DNA of 64,000 bases from Emergencia timonensis (GTDB taxonomy: Bacteria; Bacillota; Clostridia; Peptostreptococcales; Anaerovoracaceae): the NCBI RefSeq assembly GCF_900086585.1, contig NZ_FLKM01000007.1, positions 1-64,000 of the forward strand. Direction: 5' to 3'. The stretch's first letter is position 1. Each line of letters opens with the position of its first letter. Position numbers and translations under genes: made by a program. Below, piece after piece: positions 18,030 through 27,069 of this stretch. The notes below the pieces were generated by a model. That model saw only the letters and a program-made list of their open reading frames with translations. It had not been told where the DNA came from and made no database searches.

Positions 18030-18335
18030 AATTCTGAGATATTTTTATGGTATAATAGTTCCACAATCTGTGCGGCGTTGCCTTTTTGCCCCGCAAGCGT
18101 AGCGAGTGGCCAGGCAAAACGGACAGCGCAGCGAACAACGTGAGCGGAGGAGTATGCGAAGCATACGTTGCCGTAAGGTAGGAACCATTGAATCATGACG
18201 TTCGATTCTATTTTCAGAGGTATCGTCATGGTATAATAGTTCCACAATCTTACGACGTTGTCGCAGAGAAGCGTTCATTGAATCATGTGCTGCGATTCTA
18301 TTTCCAATGGAATGCACATGGTATACTATCCCCAA
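18030..18335 (+). repeat. Dispersed promoter-hairpin repeat, copy upstream of the two-component system
   Basis: A composite repeat. A 23-base sequence starting ATGGTATAATAGTTCC occurs identically at 18047-18069 and 18228-18250. Between them is a core of about 120 bases (18079-18197) that is nearly the same as the reverse complement of 53159-53276. Two dyads with arms 30 bases apart close around each TGGTATAAT-type box: CATGACG/CGTCATG (18194-18230) and CATGTGC/GCACATG (18284-18320). The core also has a GTATGC-GAA-GCATAC hairpin (18153-18167). Each TGG-TATAAT/TATACT is an extended -10 box, so the repeat probably supplies the promoter of the response-regulator operon, whose ATG is 29 bases past the last dyad. 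Confidence 0.75.
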
Positions 18336-18348
18336 AGGAGACTTTGCC

Positions 18349-19035
18349 ATGAAAAAAATCTTAGTGGTCGAAGACGACCTGATTTTAAATAAAACACTAT
18401 GCTACAACTTGAGGAATTCGGGTTACCAGGTCCACTCTGCCAATACCGCAGGAGCGGCGGTCAAAGAAGCCGGCGCCGCCCATTTTGATCTGGTCGTATT
18501 GGACGTCAATCTGCCCGATGGCAGCGGCTTTGACCTCTGCCGCAGAATCAAGGCGGCAAATCCTGCGCCTGCCGTCATCTTTCTGACAGCCCGGGACATG
18601 GAAGAGGACATGCTGAGCGGCTTTGAACTGGGCGCTGACGATTATGTGACAAAACCTTTTCCGATCAGCGTCTTACAGAAAAAAATCGAAATCCTGTTGC
18701 GCAAAAATCCGCATCGCGCCACTGATGAAATCTATGACGATGGCGTTTTGTACATCAACTTTTCCGAAACGAGTGCCACATTGTCAGGCATCCCCATTAC
18801 TTTTACCGCTACAGAATATCGCATACTCAGACTCATGACTGCCAATTCGGGCATCGTACTGACCCGGCAGGTTTTGCTGGAAAAGCTCTGGGACGTCAAT
18901 GAAAACTTTGTTGATGAGCATGCACTGACTTCTGCCATCAGCCGAATCCGCAGCAAGCTTGAGAAGAGCGGCGGACAATATATCAAGACGGTGTACGGGA
19001 TGGGATACATGTGGATCGGAGGTCTCAAAAAATGA
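18349..19035 (+). CDS. OmpR-family response regulator
   Basis: A 228-residue DNA-binding response regulator. The receiver domain (residues 1-115) shows ILVVEDD with the acidic pair, the phosphorylated Asp in LVVLDVNLPDGSG (about 51), the Thr in FLTARD and the Lys in DDYVTKPF. A winged-helix domain follows (about 130-225), with VDEHALTSAISRIRSKLE as recognition helix. The start codon follows AAAGGAG by 8 bases; an upstream in-frame ATG at 18307 would overlap the promoter repeat and is rejected. Its stop overlaps the kinase start (ATGA), so the two are translationally coupled. With the ABC genes downstream it forms a BceRS-AB-like peptide-response module. Confidence 0.93.
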   Translation: MKKILVVEDDLILNKTLCYNLRNSGYQVHSANTAGAAVKEAGAAHFDLVVLDVNLPDGSGFDLCRRIKAANPAPAVIFLTARDMEEDMLSGFELGADDYVTKPFPISVLQKKIEILLRKNPHRATDEIYDDGVLYINFSETSATLSGIPITFTATEYRILRLMTANSGIVLTRQVLLEKLWDVNENFVDEHALTSAISRIRSKLEKSGGQYIKTVYGMGYMWIGGLKK

Positions 19036-19946
19036 GTTATTTATTTGCTGCAATCGCCTATTTCCTGACCAGCGGGCTGACGATCATCCTGCTCCGCAGA
19101 CATTTTGTTCAATTTGCAGACGATATCATCAGGCAGCTGGACGAACTTCTCGCTGGCCGCCTGGAAGCAGATGCACTCAAATATCAAGACACGTTATCTG
19201 ACAAAGTCCATCATCGAATGGTAAAACTGCATAAAATCATCACCAGCAGTCAGGCCCGCATGGCCGAGGAGCGAACACAGCTGCAAGAACTGGTATCCGA
19301 CATTTCTCATCAAGTCAAAACGCCGATTGCAAACTTGAAGATGATCAACTCCACTCTTCTCGACAACGAAATGTCCTGCGAACAGCAACGAGAATTTCTC
19401 AAAACCGCTGACGGCCAGTTGGACAAGCTGGACTTTCTGATGCAGTCTATGATCAAAACTTCGCGGCTGGAAACCGGCGTCATCGCTTTGAAAAAGACGA
19501 TGCAGCCGCTCTACGACACCCTGGCTTCTGCCCTAGGCGGCATTCTTTTCTCTGCAGAAAACAAGCGCATCCGCGTAACCGTGGACTGCCCAGAAAACCT
19601 GGCCGTCTCTCATGATCGGAAATGGACTGGTGAAGCCCTCTTTAACATTTTGGACAACGCCGTCAAATATACAGAAGAAGGCGGGTGCATCACGGTAAAA
19701 GTCCTCGATCAGGAGATGTACGTCAAAATAGAAATCTCCGATACAGGCAAGGGCATTGCCGAATGTCATCAGGCTGATATCTGGAAGCGATTTTACCGCG
19801 AAGAAGATGTCCACGACGTGGACGGCATCGGCATCGGTCTTTACGTGGCAAGAAAAATCATCACGCTACAGTCCGGTTATATCGTCGTCAGCTCCCAGCC
19901 TGGCGAAGGCGCCGCCTTTTCCGTCTATCTGCCAAAAAATTTTTAA
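19032..19946 (+). CDS. Membrane sensor histidine kinase
   Basis: A 304-residue kinase paired with the regulator just upstream (4-base overlap). A single clear membrane segment (about residues 3-22) is followed by a short linker, the phospho-acceptor helix DISHQVKTPIANLKMI (His about residue 95), and the ATPase domain with NILDNAVKYT (N box), DTGKGI (G1) and GIGIGLYVARKI (G2). It lacks an extracellular sensor domain. In BceS-type systems the kinase senses through its partner ABC transporter, and the two downstream ABC genes fit that model, though typical BceS has two membrane segments. Likely signal is an antimicrobial peptide or cell-wall stress (inference). Confidence 0.9.
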   Translation: MSYLFAAIAYFLTSGLTIILLRRHFVQFADDIIRQLDELLAGRLEADALKYQDTLSDKVHHRMVKLHKIITSSQARMAEERTQLQELVSDISHQVKTPIANLKMINSTLLDNEMSCEQQREFLKTADGQLDKLDFLMQSMIKTSRLETGVIALKKTMQPLYDTLASALGGILFSAENKRIRVTVDCPENLAVSHDRKWTGEALFNILDNAVKYTEEGGCITVKVLDQEMYVKIEISDTGKGIAECHQADIWKRFYREEDVHDVDGIGIGLYVARKIITLQSGYIVVSSQPGEGAAFSVYLPKNF

Positions 19947-20023
19947 TTTCTTAAGGATTGCGTGATAATTCTGCGAGATTTTCCTTTTATAATGAGGCCA
20001 TCAAAAGAAAGGTGGTATTGTTT

Positions 20024-20689
20024 ATGAATATCCTACAGACAAAAAATCTAAAAAAGTATTACGGCATGGAGCCGAACATCACCAGGGCCCTGGACGGTGT
20101 GGATTTTTCCGTAGCAGAGGGAGAGTTCACAGCCGTCGTCGGCACGTCAGGTTCTGGCAAATCCACTCTGCTCCACATGTGCGGCGGCCTGGACGTGCCC
20201 ACAGCAGGTGACGTGATTGTCAGCGGGCAGAATTTATCCCAGATGAATGACGAGGAATTGACTATATTCAGGAGACGCAATATCGGATTTGTATTCCAAA
20301 ACTACAATCTAATTCCCATCCTCAATGTCTACGAAAACATTGTCGTGCCCGTCGATTTAGACGGCGATGAAGTCGATAAAGCCTACTGCGACGAAGTCAT
20401 CTCCCTGTTGGGACTGACCGAAAAGCTGTCCGAAATGCCCAGCAATCTGTCAGGGGGCCAGCAGCAGCGCGTAGCCATCGCCAGAGCTTTGATCACAAAA
20501 CCTTCTCTGATTTTGGCAGACGAGCCGACTGGCAACCTGGACAGCAAGACCAGCGCTGATGTACTCGGTCTTCTGCAAAGCACCAGCAGGCGGTTCAACC
20601 AAACCATCGTCATGATCACCCACAACAACGAAATCGCCCAGCTTGCCGACCGCATCGTCCGCATTGAAGACGGCACAATCGTGCAGTAA
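20024..20689 (+). CDS. ABC transporter ATPase (LolD/BceA type)
   Basis: A 221-residue ATPase of the MacB/LolD/BceA group. Walker [10 protein letters not shown] (about 40-48), Q-loop FQNYNLIP, signature [15 protein letters not shown] (about 142-156), Walker [13 protein letters not shown] and H-loop ITHN are all present. The chosen ATG follows AAAGGTGG; a longer in-frame start at 19958 would run through a likely promoter (TATAAT around 19989), suggesting the ABC pair also has its own control point, as known for BceRS targets. It is followed 13 bases later by the permease. Confidence 0.93.
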   Translation: MNILQTKNLKKYYGMEPNITRALDGVDFSVAEGEFTAVVGTSGSGKSTLLHMCGGLDVPTAGDVIVSGQNLSQMNDEELTIFRRRNIGFVFQNYNLIPILNVYENIVVPVDLDGDEVDKAYCDEVISLLGLTEKLSEMPSNLSGGQQQRVAIARALITKPSLILADEPTGNLDSKTSADVLGLLQSTSRRFNQTIVMITHNNEIAQLADRIVRIEDGTIVQ

Positions 20690-20702
20690 GGAGGCGGACA
20701 GG

Positions 20703-23129
20703 ATGAAAGACATATTAAACAAAAACAATAACAACGGCCTGATCAAAAAATTAGCGGCACGGAGCTTGAAAAGCGCCAAGATGCGCAATACCTTTACCTT
20801 ATTGACCATCATCCTCTCAGTCGCATTGATCAGCGGACTCGCTCTCTTCGTCTTCGGCGTCAGGCAGGCAGACAAGAACCAGTTGGACACGATGCAGCAC
20901 GTCCTCTATCAAAATTTGAGTAACAGACAGGCTGAACATCTGCAGTCCGATGAACGAATTGCAGATTCTTTGATTTTAAAATCTGGCACCCGTGTCGGAG
21001 TGGATGATTACACCATTCAGCCTCTTTATATACAGCAAGCCGAAAGCACGATCGCTTCCCAAAAGGTGATAGAGGGAAGCTACCCCGAAAAGCTGAACGA
21101 AATCGCAGTCGATCAGACGTATATGAAGCAAATCGGCAAGGCGGCGAAACTCGGAACTGTCTTGGAACTGCAGAACTTTGACGGCGATACAGAGAATTTC
21201 CGCGTCAGTGGATTTTGTGACAGCGGTTCGTCATCCCGTATATATCCTATCCTGTTTTCTAAAGCTTACGCCGAAAAGGGACCTTGGCTGAAAGATCTGC
21301 CCTATACTTTAGGTGCAAAAATCGACGGCGCCAAGATGATGAGTGAAGATGATTTCTTGGAAACCATCACGGATATCGGCGCAGACTACGGCGTTGACAG
21401 AGCCAATATCAATGAAAATGCCAAGTTCACCACTTCACTGGTGATGAATACCCAGGAAATTATGACTGTCGTTATCATAGCCCTCTTCATTCTCTTTGTC
21501 AGCATCGTGGTCATCTACAGCATCTTCTATATCTCGGTCATGAGCCGCATCCGTCAGTTCGGCCAGCTGCGCACCCTTGGCGCTACGCCGAGACAGCTCA
21601 AGAAACTCGTCAAAAGAGAGGGCATGACCATGTTCCTCATCGGCGCGCCCATCGGCCTGCTTCTGGGAACTTTGTTCGGCTGGTTCATGGCGCCGGAGGG
21701 CTGGCTCTGGATCAATACCATCAGCGTAGCCGCCGTCACGCTGGCAGCAGACTTTTTTACCATTATGATCTCTGTCAGAAAGCCGGCTAAGATTGCTGCC
21801 TCCATCTCACCCATTGAAGCAGCAAAAGCCAGCGGATACACAAAGATCAAAGGGCAGTCCGCAGTCCTTCACCGGAAAATCACGCCATTCAACCTGGCAA
21901 GAATGGGAATCAAAAGAGATCGCAGGAAGTTCATCGTCACGGTATTCTCTCTCTGTATCAGCGGCATCGTCTTTATGGCGGGTGCAACCTTCCTTTCCTC
22001 CTTTGACAAGCTGGACTTTTCGAAACAGGGCTTCAACAGGTACAGCGAATATCAGATCTGGATTTCAGAAAATACGATCAATGCCAATGCCGAAGGTCTG
22101 ACCGGGGTGCAGAAAAACAACCCTCTGGACGATGCTCTGGTCAAAAAGATCGAAGCCATCGATGGCGTAAAGAAAGTGATCAGTCAGAAGAAAATCCACG
22201 TCGATTACAGATATGAGAATAACCAACGCAGCGACGGCTTCGTACCCTTTACCAGAGAAGAGACGAAATCCATCAACAAGTATCTTGCAGATGGACAAAA
22301 GGCAGATTATGATCTGGCGGTAAAGGAAAAGAAAATCTATGTTCTCTCAAATGACACCGCCGAGAAGGTGCTGGGAAAGCCCTTTAAAATAGGCGCACCC
22401 ATCGACATCACCTGGTTTGATGGAAAGGAAAAGCGCACGGACACCTTCACCATCGCAGGAGAACTTGACAAAGGTATCTATAATGACGACGATGCCTATC
22501 GAATCGTCAGTCTGGCCGGGTTCTTTGTCGTTCCCGAAGACACCATAAAGCACATGGTGAAGGAAGGCTTCAATTATAATCGCGTACTGCTGGTGGATAC
22601 CGACTGGCCCGCTGCAGAAAAGCAAGTCACCGCTCAGCTTACCCGCCTGGTTGATGCAAACGACAAACTGTCCCTCGATACCCTGCGCCAGCAGATTAAA
22701 GAGGATGAGCAGATTACAGGCAGGCTGACCACCTTATTTCTAGGGCTCAGCGCCTTTATCATCCTCTTCAGCGTCATCAACCTGATCAATACCATCGTCA
22801 CCAGCGTCATGTCCAGGCGGCAGGAGTTCGCCATGCTGCAGTCCATCGGCATGGGCAAAGGTCAACTGATCAAGATGATCCAGGGAGAAGGGCTGATTTT
22901 AGCGCTATATAACATTCTCTTTTCTCTGACTCTGGGAGGCGCATTGGGCTGGCTGATCATCTGGGCTCTGAGAGAGACCGGCGTAGGATATCTGTACTGG
23001 AACTACCCTCTGCTCTACGGTGCGGGCTACTCCCTGTTTGTCATCCTTCTGCCGCTCATCGTCTCTGCCATAGCCATCAAAATGGCGCAGAGCAAATCCA
23101 TCGTCGAGCGGCTTCACGAGGCAGAGTAA
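20703..23129 (+). CDS. FtsX-like ABC permease
   Basis: An 808-residue membrane protein with two FtsX-type permease units: a segment near residues 30-50 and membrane clusters around 260-400 (with [20 protein letters not shown]), then a second unit with a long extracellular region (about 450-660) and a final three-segment bundle carrying [19 protein letters not shown]. This layout fits MacB/BceB-like permeases that move or sense peptides and lipids. GGAGG lies 8 bases before the ATG. Together with the ATPase, regulator and kinase it forms one rightward module. The real substrate is unknown. Confidence 0.9.
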   Translation: MKDILNKNNNNGLIKKLAARSLKSAKMRNTFTLLTIILSVALISGLALFVFGVRQADKNQLDTMQHVLYQNLSNRQAEHLQSDERIADSLILKSGTRVGVDDYTIQPLYIQQAESTIASQKVIEGSYPEKLNEIAVDQTYMKQIGKAAKLGTVLELQNFDGDTENFRVSGFCDSGSSSRIYPILFSKAYAEKGPWLKDLPYTLGAKIDGAKMMSEDDFLETITDIGADYGVDRANINENAKFTTSLVMNTQEIMTVVIIALFILFVSIVVIYSIFYISVMSRIRQFGQLRTLGATPRQLKKLVKREGMTMFLIGAPIGLLLGTLFGWFMAPEGWLWINTISVAAVTLAADFFTIMISVRKPAKIAASISPIEAAKASGYTKIKGQSAVLHRKITPFNLARMGIKRDRRKFIVTVFSLCISGIVFMAGATFLSSFDKLDFSKQGFNRYSEYQIWISENTINANAEGLTGVQKNNPLDDALVKKIEAIDGVKKVISQKKIHVDYRYENNQRSDGFVPFTREETKSINKYLADGQKADYDLAVKEKKIYVLSNDTAEKVLGKPFKIGAPIDITWFDGKEKRTDTFTIAGELDKGIYNDDDAYRIVSLAGFFVVPEDTIKHMVKEGFNYNRVLLVDTDWPAAEKQVTAQLTRLVDANDKLSLDTLRQQIKEDEQITGRLTTLFLGLSAFIILFSVINLINTIVTSVMSRRQEFAMLQSIGMGKGQLIKMIQGEGLILALYNILFSLTLGGALGWLIIWALRETGVGYLYWNYPLLYGAGYSLFVILLPLIVSAIAIKMAQSKSIVERLHEAE

Positions 23130-23159
23130 CGCAAAAGAGCAGTGCGGGCCCATAGGACA

Positions 23160-24305
23160 TCAAAACGCTCCTCTGCTCCTCACAAATCGTTCCAGCCGGT
23201 TCATGCCTTCTTCCAGCACCTCCTGTGCGTAGCAGCAGGAAATCCTAACATGGCCTTCTCCGCCGAAGCAGCTGCCCGGAGTCAGCGCCAGTCCTGCCTC
23301 TGCAATCAGCCTCCGGCAGAAGGCATCCGACGTCATACCAAGCCCTGCGATGGAGGGAAAGACATAGAATCCTCCATCTGGCGGTGTCACCGCCAGCCCC
23401 ATCTCAGAAAGCCGCCTGCAGACATAGTCGGTACGACGCTGATATGATTCCCGCATGGTCGAATAGTCAAAGGCCAGAGCTGCTTCACAGGCGGCCTGCA
23501 CAAAAGAGGGAATGGAAACTACATTATATTGGTGCACCTTTTCAAGTATCGCTACAACCGGTCGGTCTGCCAACAGATAACCGGCGCGGAAGCCGGTCAT
23601 GGCATAGGGTTTGGAAAAGCTCTGCACCACGATGAGCTGTGCTTTCAAATCCTCACAGGAAGCCAGAGACCGGTGAGTACCAAAAGCCAGTTGGCTGTAT
23701 ACCTCATCGCAGATGATAAACACCGGTTTGTCTTTGAAAAATTCATGGAGACAGGTAAGGGTCTCCTCCGTATAGACTGTGCCCGTCGGGTTGTTGGGTG
23801 AATTGAGGATGACCGCTTTTGTGCGGGTCGAATAGGCGGTCCGCAGCTGTTCCTCTTCAATCTGAAATCCGCTTTCCCTGGTATCCAGACGCACCGTTTT
23901 TCCGCCGCACATGGTTATGATGGACTCGTACAGACTGAAAGCAGGTACCGGCACGATAACCTCATCTCCCGGCTCAATAACTGCAAAGAGCGCATCAAAG
24001 AGTGCTTCCGTCGCTCCGATTGTGACAATGACTTCATTTGATTTATAAAAAACCCCTTTTTGATGTTCGTAATCGGCGATGGCTTTTCGCAGGCTGTCGT
24101 AGCCGGCATTGGGCGCATAATGGGTCAGATTGCTGTCTAAGGCGCGCTTCAGCGCTCCTTTGATGTCATCAGGTGTGTTGAAGTCCGGTTCCCCCAAGGT
24201 CAGACTGATACAGCCCTCTCTTTTCTGCGCCAACTGCGCAAATTCCCTGATACCGCTGCCGCTTAAGCGCTGCAGCGGTTCTTTGATTAAAGTCGTCATG
24301 TTCAT
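23160..24305 (-). CDS. patA: N-acetyl-LL-diaminopimelate aminotransferase (PatA-like)
   Basis: A 381-residue class I/II aminotransferase. Signs: LGEPDFNTP (about 37-45), NSPNNPTGT (about 167-175), IICDEVYSQL (about 196-205) and the Schiff-base lysine in VVQSFSKPYAMTGFRAGY (about 228-245). General sequence alone would say aspartate-type aminotransferase. Its place as last gene of the dapA-dapB-dapH operon, with a deacetylase divergent nearby, points to the transamination of N-acetyl-2-amino-6-oxopimelate in the acetylase branch of lysine synthesis. It starts 6 bases after the dapH stop. A role in methionine or aromatic transamination is the alternative. Confidence 0.82.
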   Translation of the reverse strand: MNMTTLIKEPLQRLSGSGIREFAQLAQKREGCISLTLGEPDFNTPDDIKGALKRALDSNLTHYAPNAGYDSLRKAIADYEHQKGVFYKSNEVIVTIGATEALFDALFAVIEPGDEVIVPVPAFSLYESIITMCGGKTVRLDTRESGFQIEEEQLRTAYSTRTKAVILNSPNNPTGTVYTEETLTCLHEFFKDKPVFIICDEVYSQLAFGTHRSLASCEDLKAQLIVVQSFSKPYAMTGFRAGYLLADRPVVAILEKVHQYNVVSIPSFVQAACEAALAFDYSTMRESYQRRTDYVCRRLSEMGLAVTPPDGGFYVFPSIAGLGMTSDAFCRRLIAEAGLALTPGSCFGGEGHVRISCCYAQEVLEEGMNRLERFVRSRGAF

Positions 24306-24310
24306 GAGGT

Positions 24311-25012
24311 CTACAGCTTTCTCAGAGCATCCACAATCTCTGTCTTCCCTACAGTACCCTCATCCTTCATCTTCAGCACCCTTGCCGGTACCCCTGCAAC
24401 CACTGCGCCGGCGGGAACGTCGCAGGTGACCACCGACCCGGCTGCGACGACGCTGCCCTTTGCCACTCGCACGCCTTCAATGACCACGGAATTGGCTCCG
24501 ATCATCACATCATCTTCAATAACGACAGGCACTGCACTGGCCGGCTCTATGACCCCGGCCAAAACGCTGCCGGCGCCGATGTGGCAGTTCTTGCCGACAG
24601 TAGCTCTGCCACCCAGAATGGCGCCCATATCGATCATTGTATTTTCACCGATAGACGCCCCGATGTTGATCAGCGCCCCCATCATGATGACCGCATTTTT
24701 TCCAATCTCTACCTGCTCTCTGATCACAGCGCCCGGTTCGATACGGGCCGGTATCTCCTTCATATCCAGCAGCGGAATGGCGCTGTTGCGGCAGTCGTTT
24801 TCCACGACCACATCGTCAATCTTATCCTTTGCTGCCGAAAGCACCGGCGCTACGTCCTTCCAGTCCCCAAAGATGATTTCATCACCTGCGCCAAAGCGCC
24901 TGCATCCCTGAAATGCTTCCTTTGCAGCCCCTTCTTTCCATTTCAGGTACACCCTGACTGGCGTCTTCTTTTCTGATTCACTGATATATCTTATAATTTC
25001 ACTTGCGTTCAT
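24311..25012 (-). CDS. dapH: Tetrahydrodipicolinate N-acetyltransferase
   Basis: A 233-residue left-handed beta-helix acetyltransferase. The N-terminal region (to about 80) is the DapH substrate domain. From about 85 the hexapeptide repeats are clear ([48 protein letters not shown]), ending in the acetyl-CoA site [15 protein letters not shown]. It transfers acetyl from acetyl-CoA to tetrahydrodipicolinate. The ATG at 25012 follows AAGGAGG by 6 bases. The upstream ATG at 25027 overlaps the dapB stop and its first codons are themselves that Shine-Dalgarno, so I use the downstream start. Confidence 0.94.
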   Translation of the reverse strand: MNASEIIRYISESEKKTPVRVYLKWKEGAAKEAFQGCRRFGAGDEIIFGDWKDVAPVLSAAKDKIDDVVVENDCRNSAIPLLDMKEIPARIEPGAVIREQVEIGKNAVIMMGALINIGASIGENTMIDMGAILGGRATVGKNCHIGAGSVLAGVIEPASAVPVVIEDDVMIGANSVVIEGVRVAKGSVVAAGSVVTCDVPAGAVVAGVPARVLKMKDEGTVGKTEIVDALRKL

Positions 25013-25023
25013 GTGTTCCTCCT

Positions 25024-25734
25024 TCATATGAGTTGGTCAAAGGTGTAAAAGCCTTTGACCTGTCTAACCAATTTTTCCGCTCCCAAGAGAGCGCCCCTGG
25101 CAAAGATCTCCCGACTGGCTGCACAATGGGCGATTTGGATTTGTTCGTCCTGTCCAAAAAAAATCACCTCGTGACGGCCGGCCTCTGTTCCTCCCCGCAG
25201 AGAATGGACACCGATTTCCTGCCTTCCTCTGGCACCCTGCTCACCCCTGCCAATCACCCTGGTAAACCGCCCGTTTGGATCAATTTCCGATAGCAGGGTC
25301 TGGGTGGTGCCGCTGGGGACGTCTTTTTTCTGATTGTGGTGTGCTTCTATCAGTTCTGCTTCATAGCCGCTATCTAATAGATATGCAGAAAACTGCCTTA
25401 AAATCCGTCTTATTATGACAATTCCAGTAGAAAAGTTCGTACTGTAGAGCACCGGTGCATAGGCGGCCAGGGCACGAAGCTGTCTCTGCGCGTCCTCATC
25501 GAAGCCCGTCGTACCAGAGACCAGCGGCACAGCCATTCTTTCAACGTAAGCTGCGATGGCGGGCAGTGCCTGTGGCGAAGAAAAGTCGATCAAAACATCC
25601 ACTGGCTGATTGAGTTTTTTTAGGTTTTCTATATTATCGGTGGAAAACACTGCTGCTACCTCCAATCCCTGGGCCAGCGCAAGTTCCCCTACCATGGTTC
25701 CCATCTGTCCATGACCAATTAAGAGAATTTTCAT
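25024..25734 (-). CDS. dapB: 4-hydroxy-tetrahydrodipicolinate reductase
   Basis: A 236-residue NAD(P)H-dependent reductase, second step of the DAP pathway. The Rossmann motif GHGQMG is at residues 7-12, DFSSPQALP at about 50-58, SGTTGF at about 74-79, and the catalytic region [14 protein letters not shown] (about 134-147) holds the paired His and the Lys. It overlaps dapA by four bases and dapH follows, so translation is coupled. Slightly shorter than the 245-270 usual length, as is common in Clostridia. Confidence 0.95.
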   Translation of the reverse strand: MKILLIGHGQMGTMVGELALAQGLEVAAVFSTDNIENLKKLNQPVDVLIDFSSPQALPAIAAYVERMAVPLVSGTTGFDEDAQRQLRALAAYAPVLYSTNFSTGIVIIRRILRQFSAYLLDSGYEAELIEAHHNQKKDVPSGTTQTLLSEIDPNGRFTRVIGRGEQGARGRQEIGVHSLRGGTEAGRHEVIFFGQDEQIQIAHCAASREIFARGALLGAEKLVRQVKGFYTFDQLI

Positions 25735-26618
25735 AACAGTTGCGCCTTTCTCATCGAAATCGCTAGTGTTTTTCTGGCAGATTCACTCATATCATATAGA
25801 GGCAGACGCATATGAGATTCACATTTTCCCATTAATGCGAGAGCTGTTTTTACAGGAATCGGGTTGACCTCAGAAAAGAGGCAGTGTATCAGCTCCAGGT
25901 ATCTGAGCTGCATCTCCGCGGCCCCTTCCGTATCACCGTTTAGATAATCCCAGACCATGCGATGGGTTTCCGCCGGCAGTATATTGGCCAGCACGGAGAT
26001 GACACCTGTCGCTCCAATGGAAAGCAGAGGCACTGTGATGTCGTCATTTCCGCTGTACATGACAAAGTCCTCCGATAAAAGCGCCGCGATCTCCATGGCA
26101 TAACCCATATCCCCGGAGGCCTCTTTGATGCCTGCGATGCGCGGGTGTGCAGCGAGGCGCTTTACAACACTGACTGGGATGCTGCAGCCCGTCCTGCCCG
26201 GCACGTTGTACAGGATACACGGGATTTCCACCTGGTCGGCGATGGCCAGGAAATGGCGGACCATGCCCTCTTCGTTAGCCTTGTTATAGTAAGGCGCGAT
26301 GAGGAGCAGGCCGTTTGCGCCAAGCTCCTGAAATTTCAGGCTCCGCTCCAGCATAGACTGCGTACAGTTGGAGCCGCTGCCTGCGATGACCGGAATCCTG
26401 CCCGAAACACGCTCCACGGTAAACTTGCAGACTGCATCGTCCTCTTCTTGTGTCATAGTAGAACTCTCTCCTGTAGTTCCAAGAATTACAATACCATCTG
26501 TTCCGGCAGCAAGATGCCAGTCGATCAGATAACCCAGACGTTCAAAATCCGGGTTTCCCTCCTGATCAAAGGGTGTGACGAGAGCGACAAGGGACCCTCT
26601 CAAATGATTTAGATTCAT
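25731..26618 (-). CDS. dapA: 4-hydroxy-tetrahydrodipicolinate synthase
   Basis: A 295-residue TIM-barrel lyase that condenses pyruvate with aspartate semialdehyde, committing carbon to DAP and lysine. GTTGESSTM (about 47-55) is the substrate-binding loop, YNVPGRTGCS (about 137-146) contains the catalytic tyrosine, and GIKEASGDM (about 162-170) has the Schiff-base lysine. It is the first gene of the operon dapA-dapB-dapH-patA and follows a lysine riboswitch leader with its own terminator, so expression should fall when lysine is plentiful. Confidence 0.97.
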   Translation of the reverse strand: MNLNHLRGSLVALVTPFDQEGNPDFERLGYLIDWHLAAGTDGIVILGTTGESSTMTQEEDDAVCKFTVERVSGRIPVIAGSGSNCTQSMLERSLKFQELGANGLLLIAPYYNKANEEGMVRHFLAIADQVEIPCILYNVPGRTGCSIPVSVVKRLAAHPRIAGIKEASGDMGYAMEIAALLSEDFVMYSGNDDITVPLLSIGATGVISVLANILPAETHRMVWDYLNGDTEGAAEMQLRYLELIHCLFSEVNPIPVKTALALMGKCESHMRLPLYDMSESARKTLAISMRKAQLL

Positions 26619-26679
26619 CTTTCTTTCCTACCTTTTCTGTGATTAGATAGGGAGTGCAAGATTCGCCGGCAAAAGAAAA

Positions 26680-26699
26680 AGCAGACCCGAAGGCCTGCT
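26680..26699 (-). terminator. Riboswitch expression-platform terminator
   Basis: On the minus strand AGCAGGCC-TTCG-GGTCTGCT is followed by TTTTTC, a compact tetraloop terminator between the lysine aptamer and dapA. Read-through would need the aptamer to be lysine-free. Confidence 0.85.
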
Positions 26700-26769
26700 A
26701 TGGATCACTCGATCATTTCTGTACACATAAAGAGCGCTCTAAAACAGCGTACAGACAATCAAATTTTCC

Positions 26770-26943
26770 GACAGCACTCCTGCAAGGGCTGTGATTGATA
26801 AACACCTTGCAGACAGTGTCATGGATATTCTCCATAACCCCACCCTGCGAGACATACCTGCCTGCAGAGTTCGGCGAGATTGCTGCTCTCTGTGATCGTC
26901 GCCCGTCGGCTCCCACAGAGGCGTCGTTCCCGCGACCTCTATC
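26770..26943 (-). ncRNA. Lysine riboswitch (L box)
   Basis: Leader of the dap operon, read leftward. It opens with AAGATAGAGGTCGCG, the L-box start. It then contains CTCGCCGAA, a helix closed by CTCTGC/GCAGGGT, ACTGTC, a helix TGCAAGG/CCTTGCA, and closes with GGAGTGCTGTC. The P1 helix pairs GATAG (26939-26943) with CTGTC (26770-26774). Order and key residues match the known lysine aptamer. Position directly ahead of dapA and of an intrinsic terminator supports lysine-dependent attenuation. A T-box was considered, but the GGGTGGNACCGCG element is absent. Confidence 0.85.
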
Positions 26944-26952
26944 TTGAAAACT

Positions 26953-26981
26953 AGGTTAACATGAGTTTCTCCCCCTGTCAA
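26953..26981 (-). promoter_or_regulatory. Promoter of the riboswitch-dap operon
   Basis: TTGACA (26976-26981), 17-base spacer, TAACCT (26953-26958). Transcription would begin just before the L-box aptamer. Confidence 0.75.
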
Positions 26982-27000
26982 CCACTTTTTTGTTTGACAT

Positions 27001-27016
27001 AAACAAATATTTGTTT
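27001..27016. promoter_or_regulatory. Perfect 16-bp palindrome in the dapA/dapL divergent region
   Basis: AAACAAATATTTGTTT reads the same on both strands. It lies between the divergent dap operon and the deacetylase gene and next to a TATAAT at about 27034, so it could be an operator. No regulator is assigned. Confidence 0.4.
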
Positions 27017-27069
27017 TTTTGTTTGTGATAGTTTATAATTTTCTACAAATATCTGAAAGGAGCACCACC

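Noticed and set aside
26680..26960. T-box leader ahead of dapA
   Set aside because: The T-box core (GGGTGGNACCGCG) is absent; L-box elements and the closing P1 helix are present instead.
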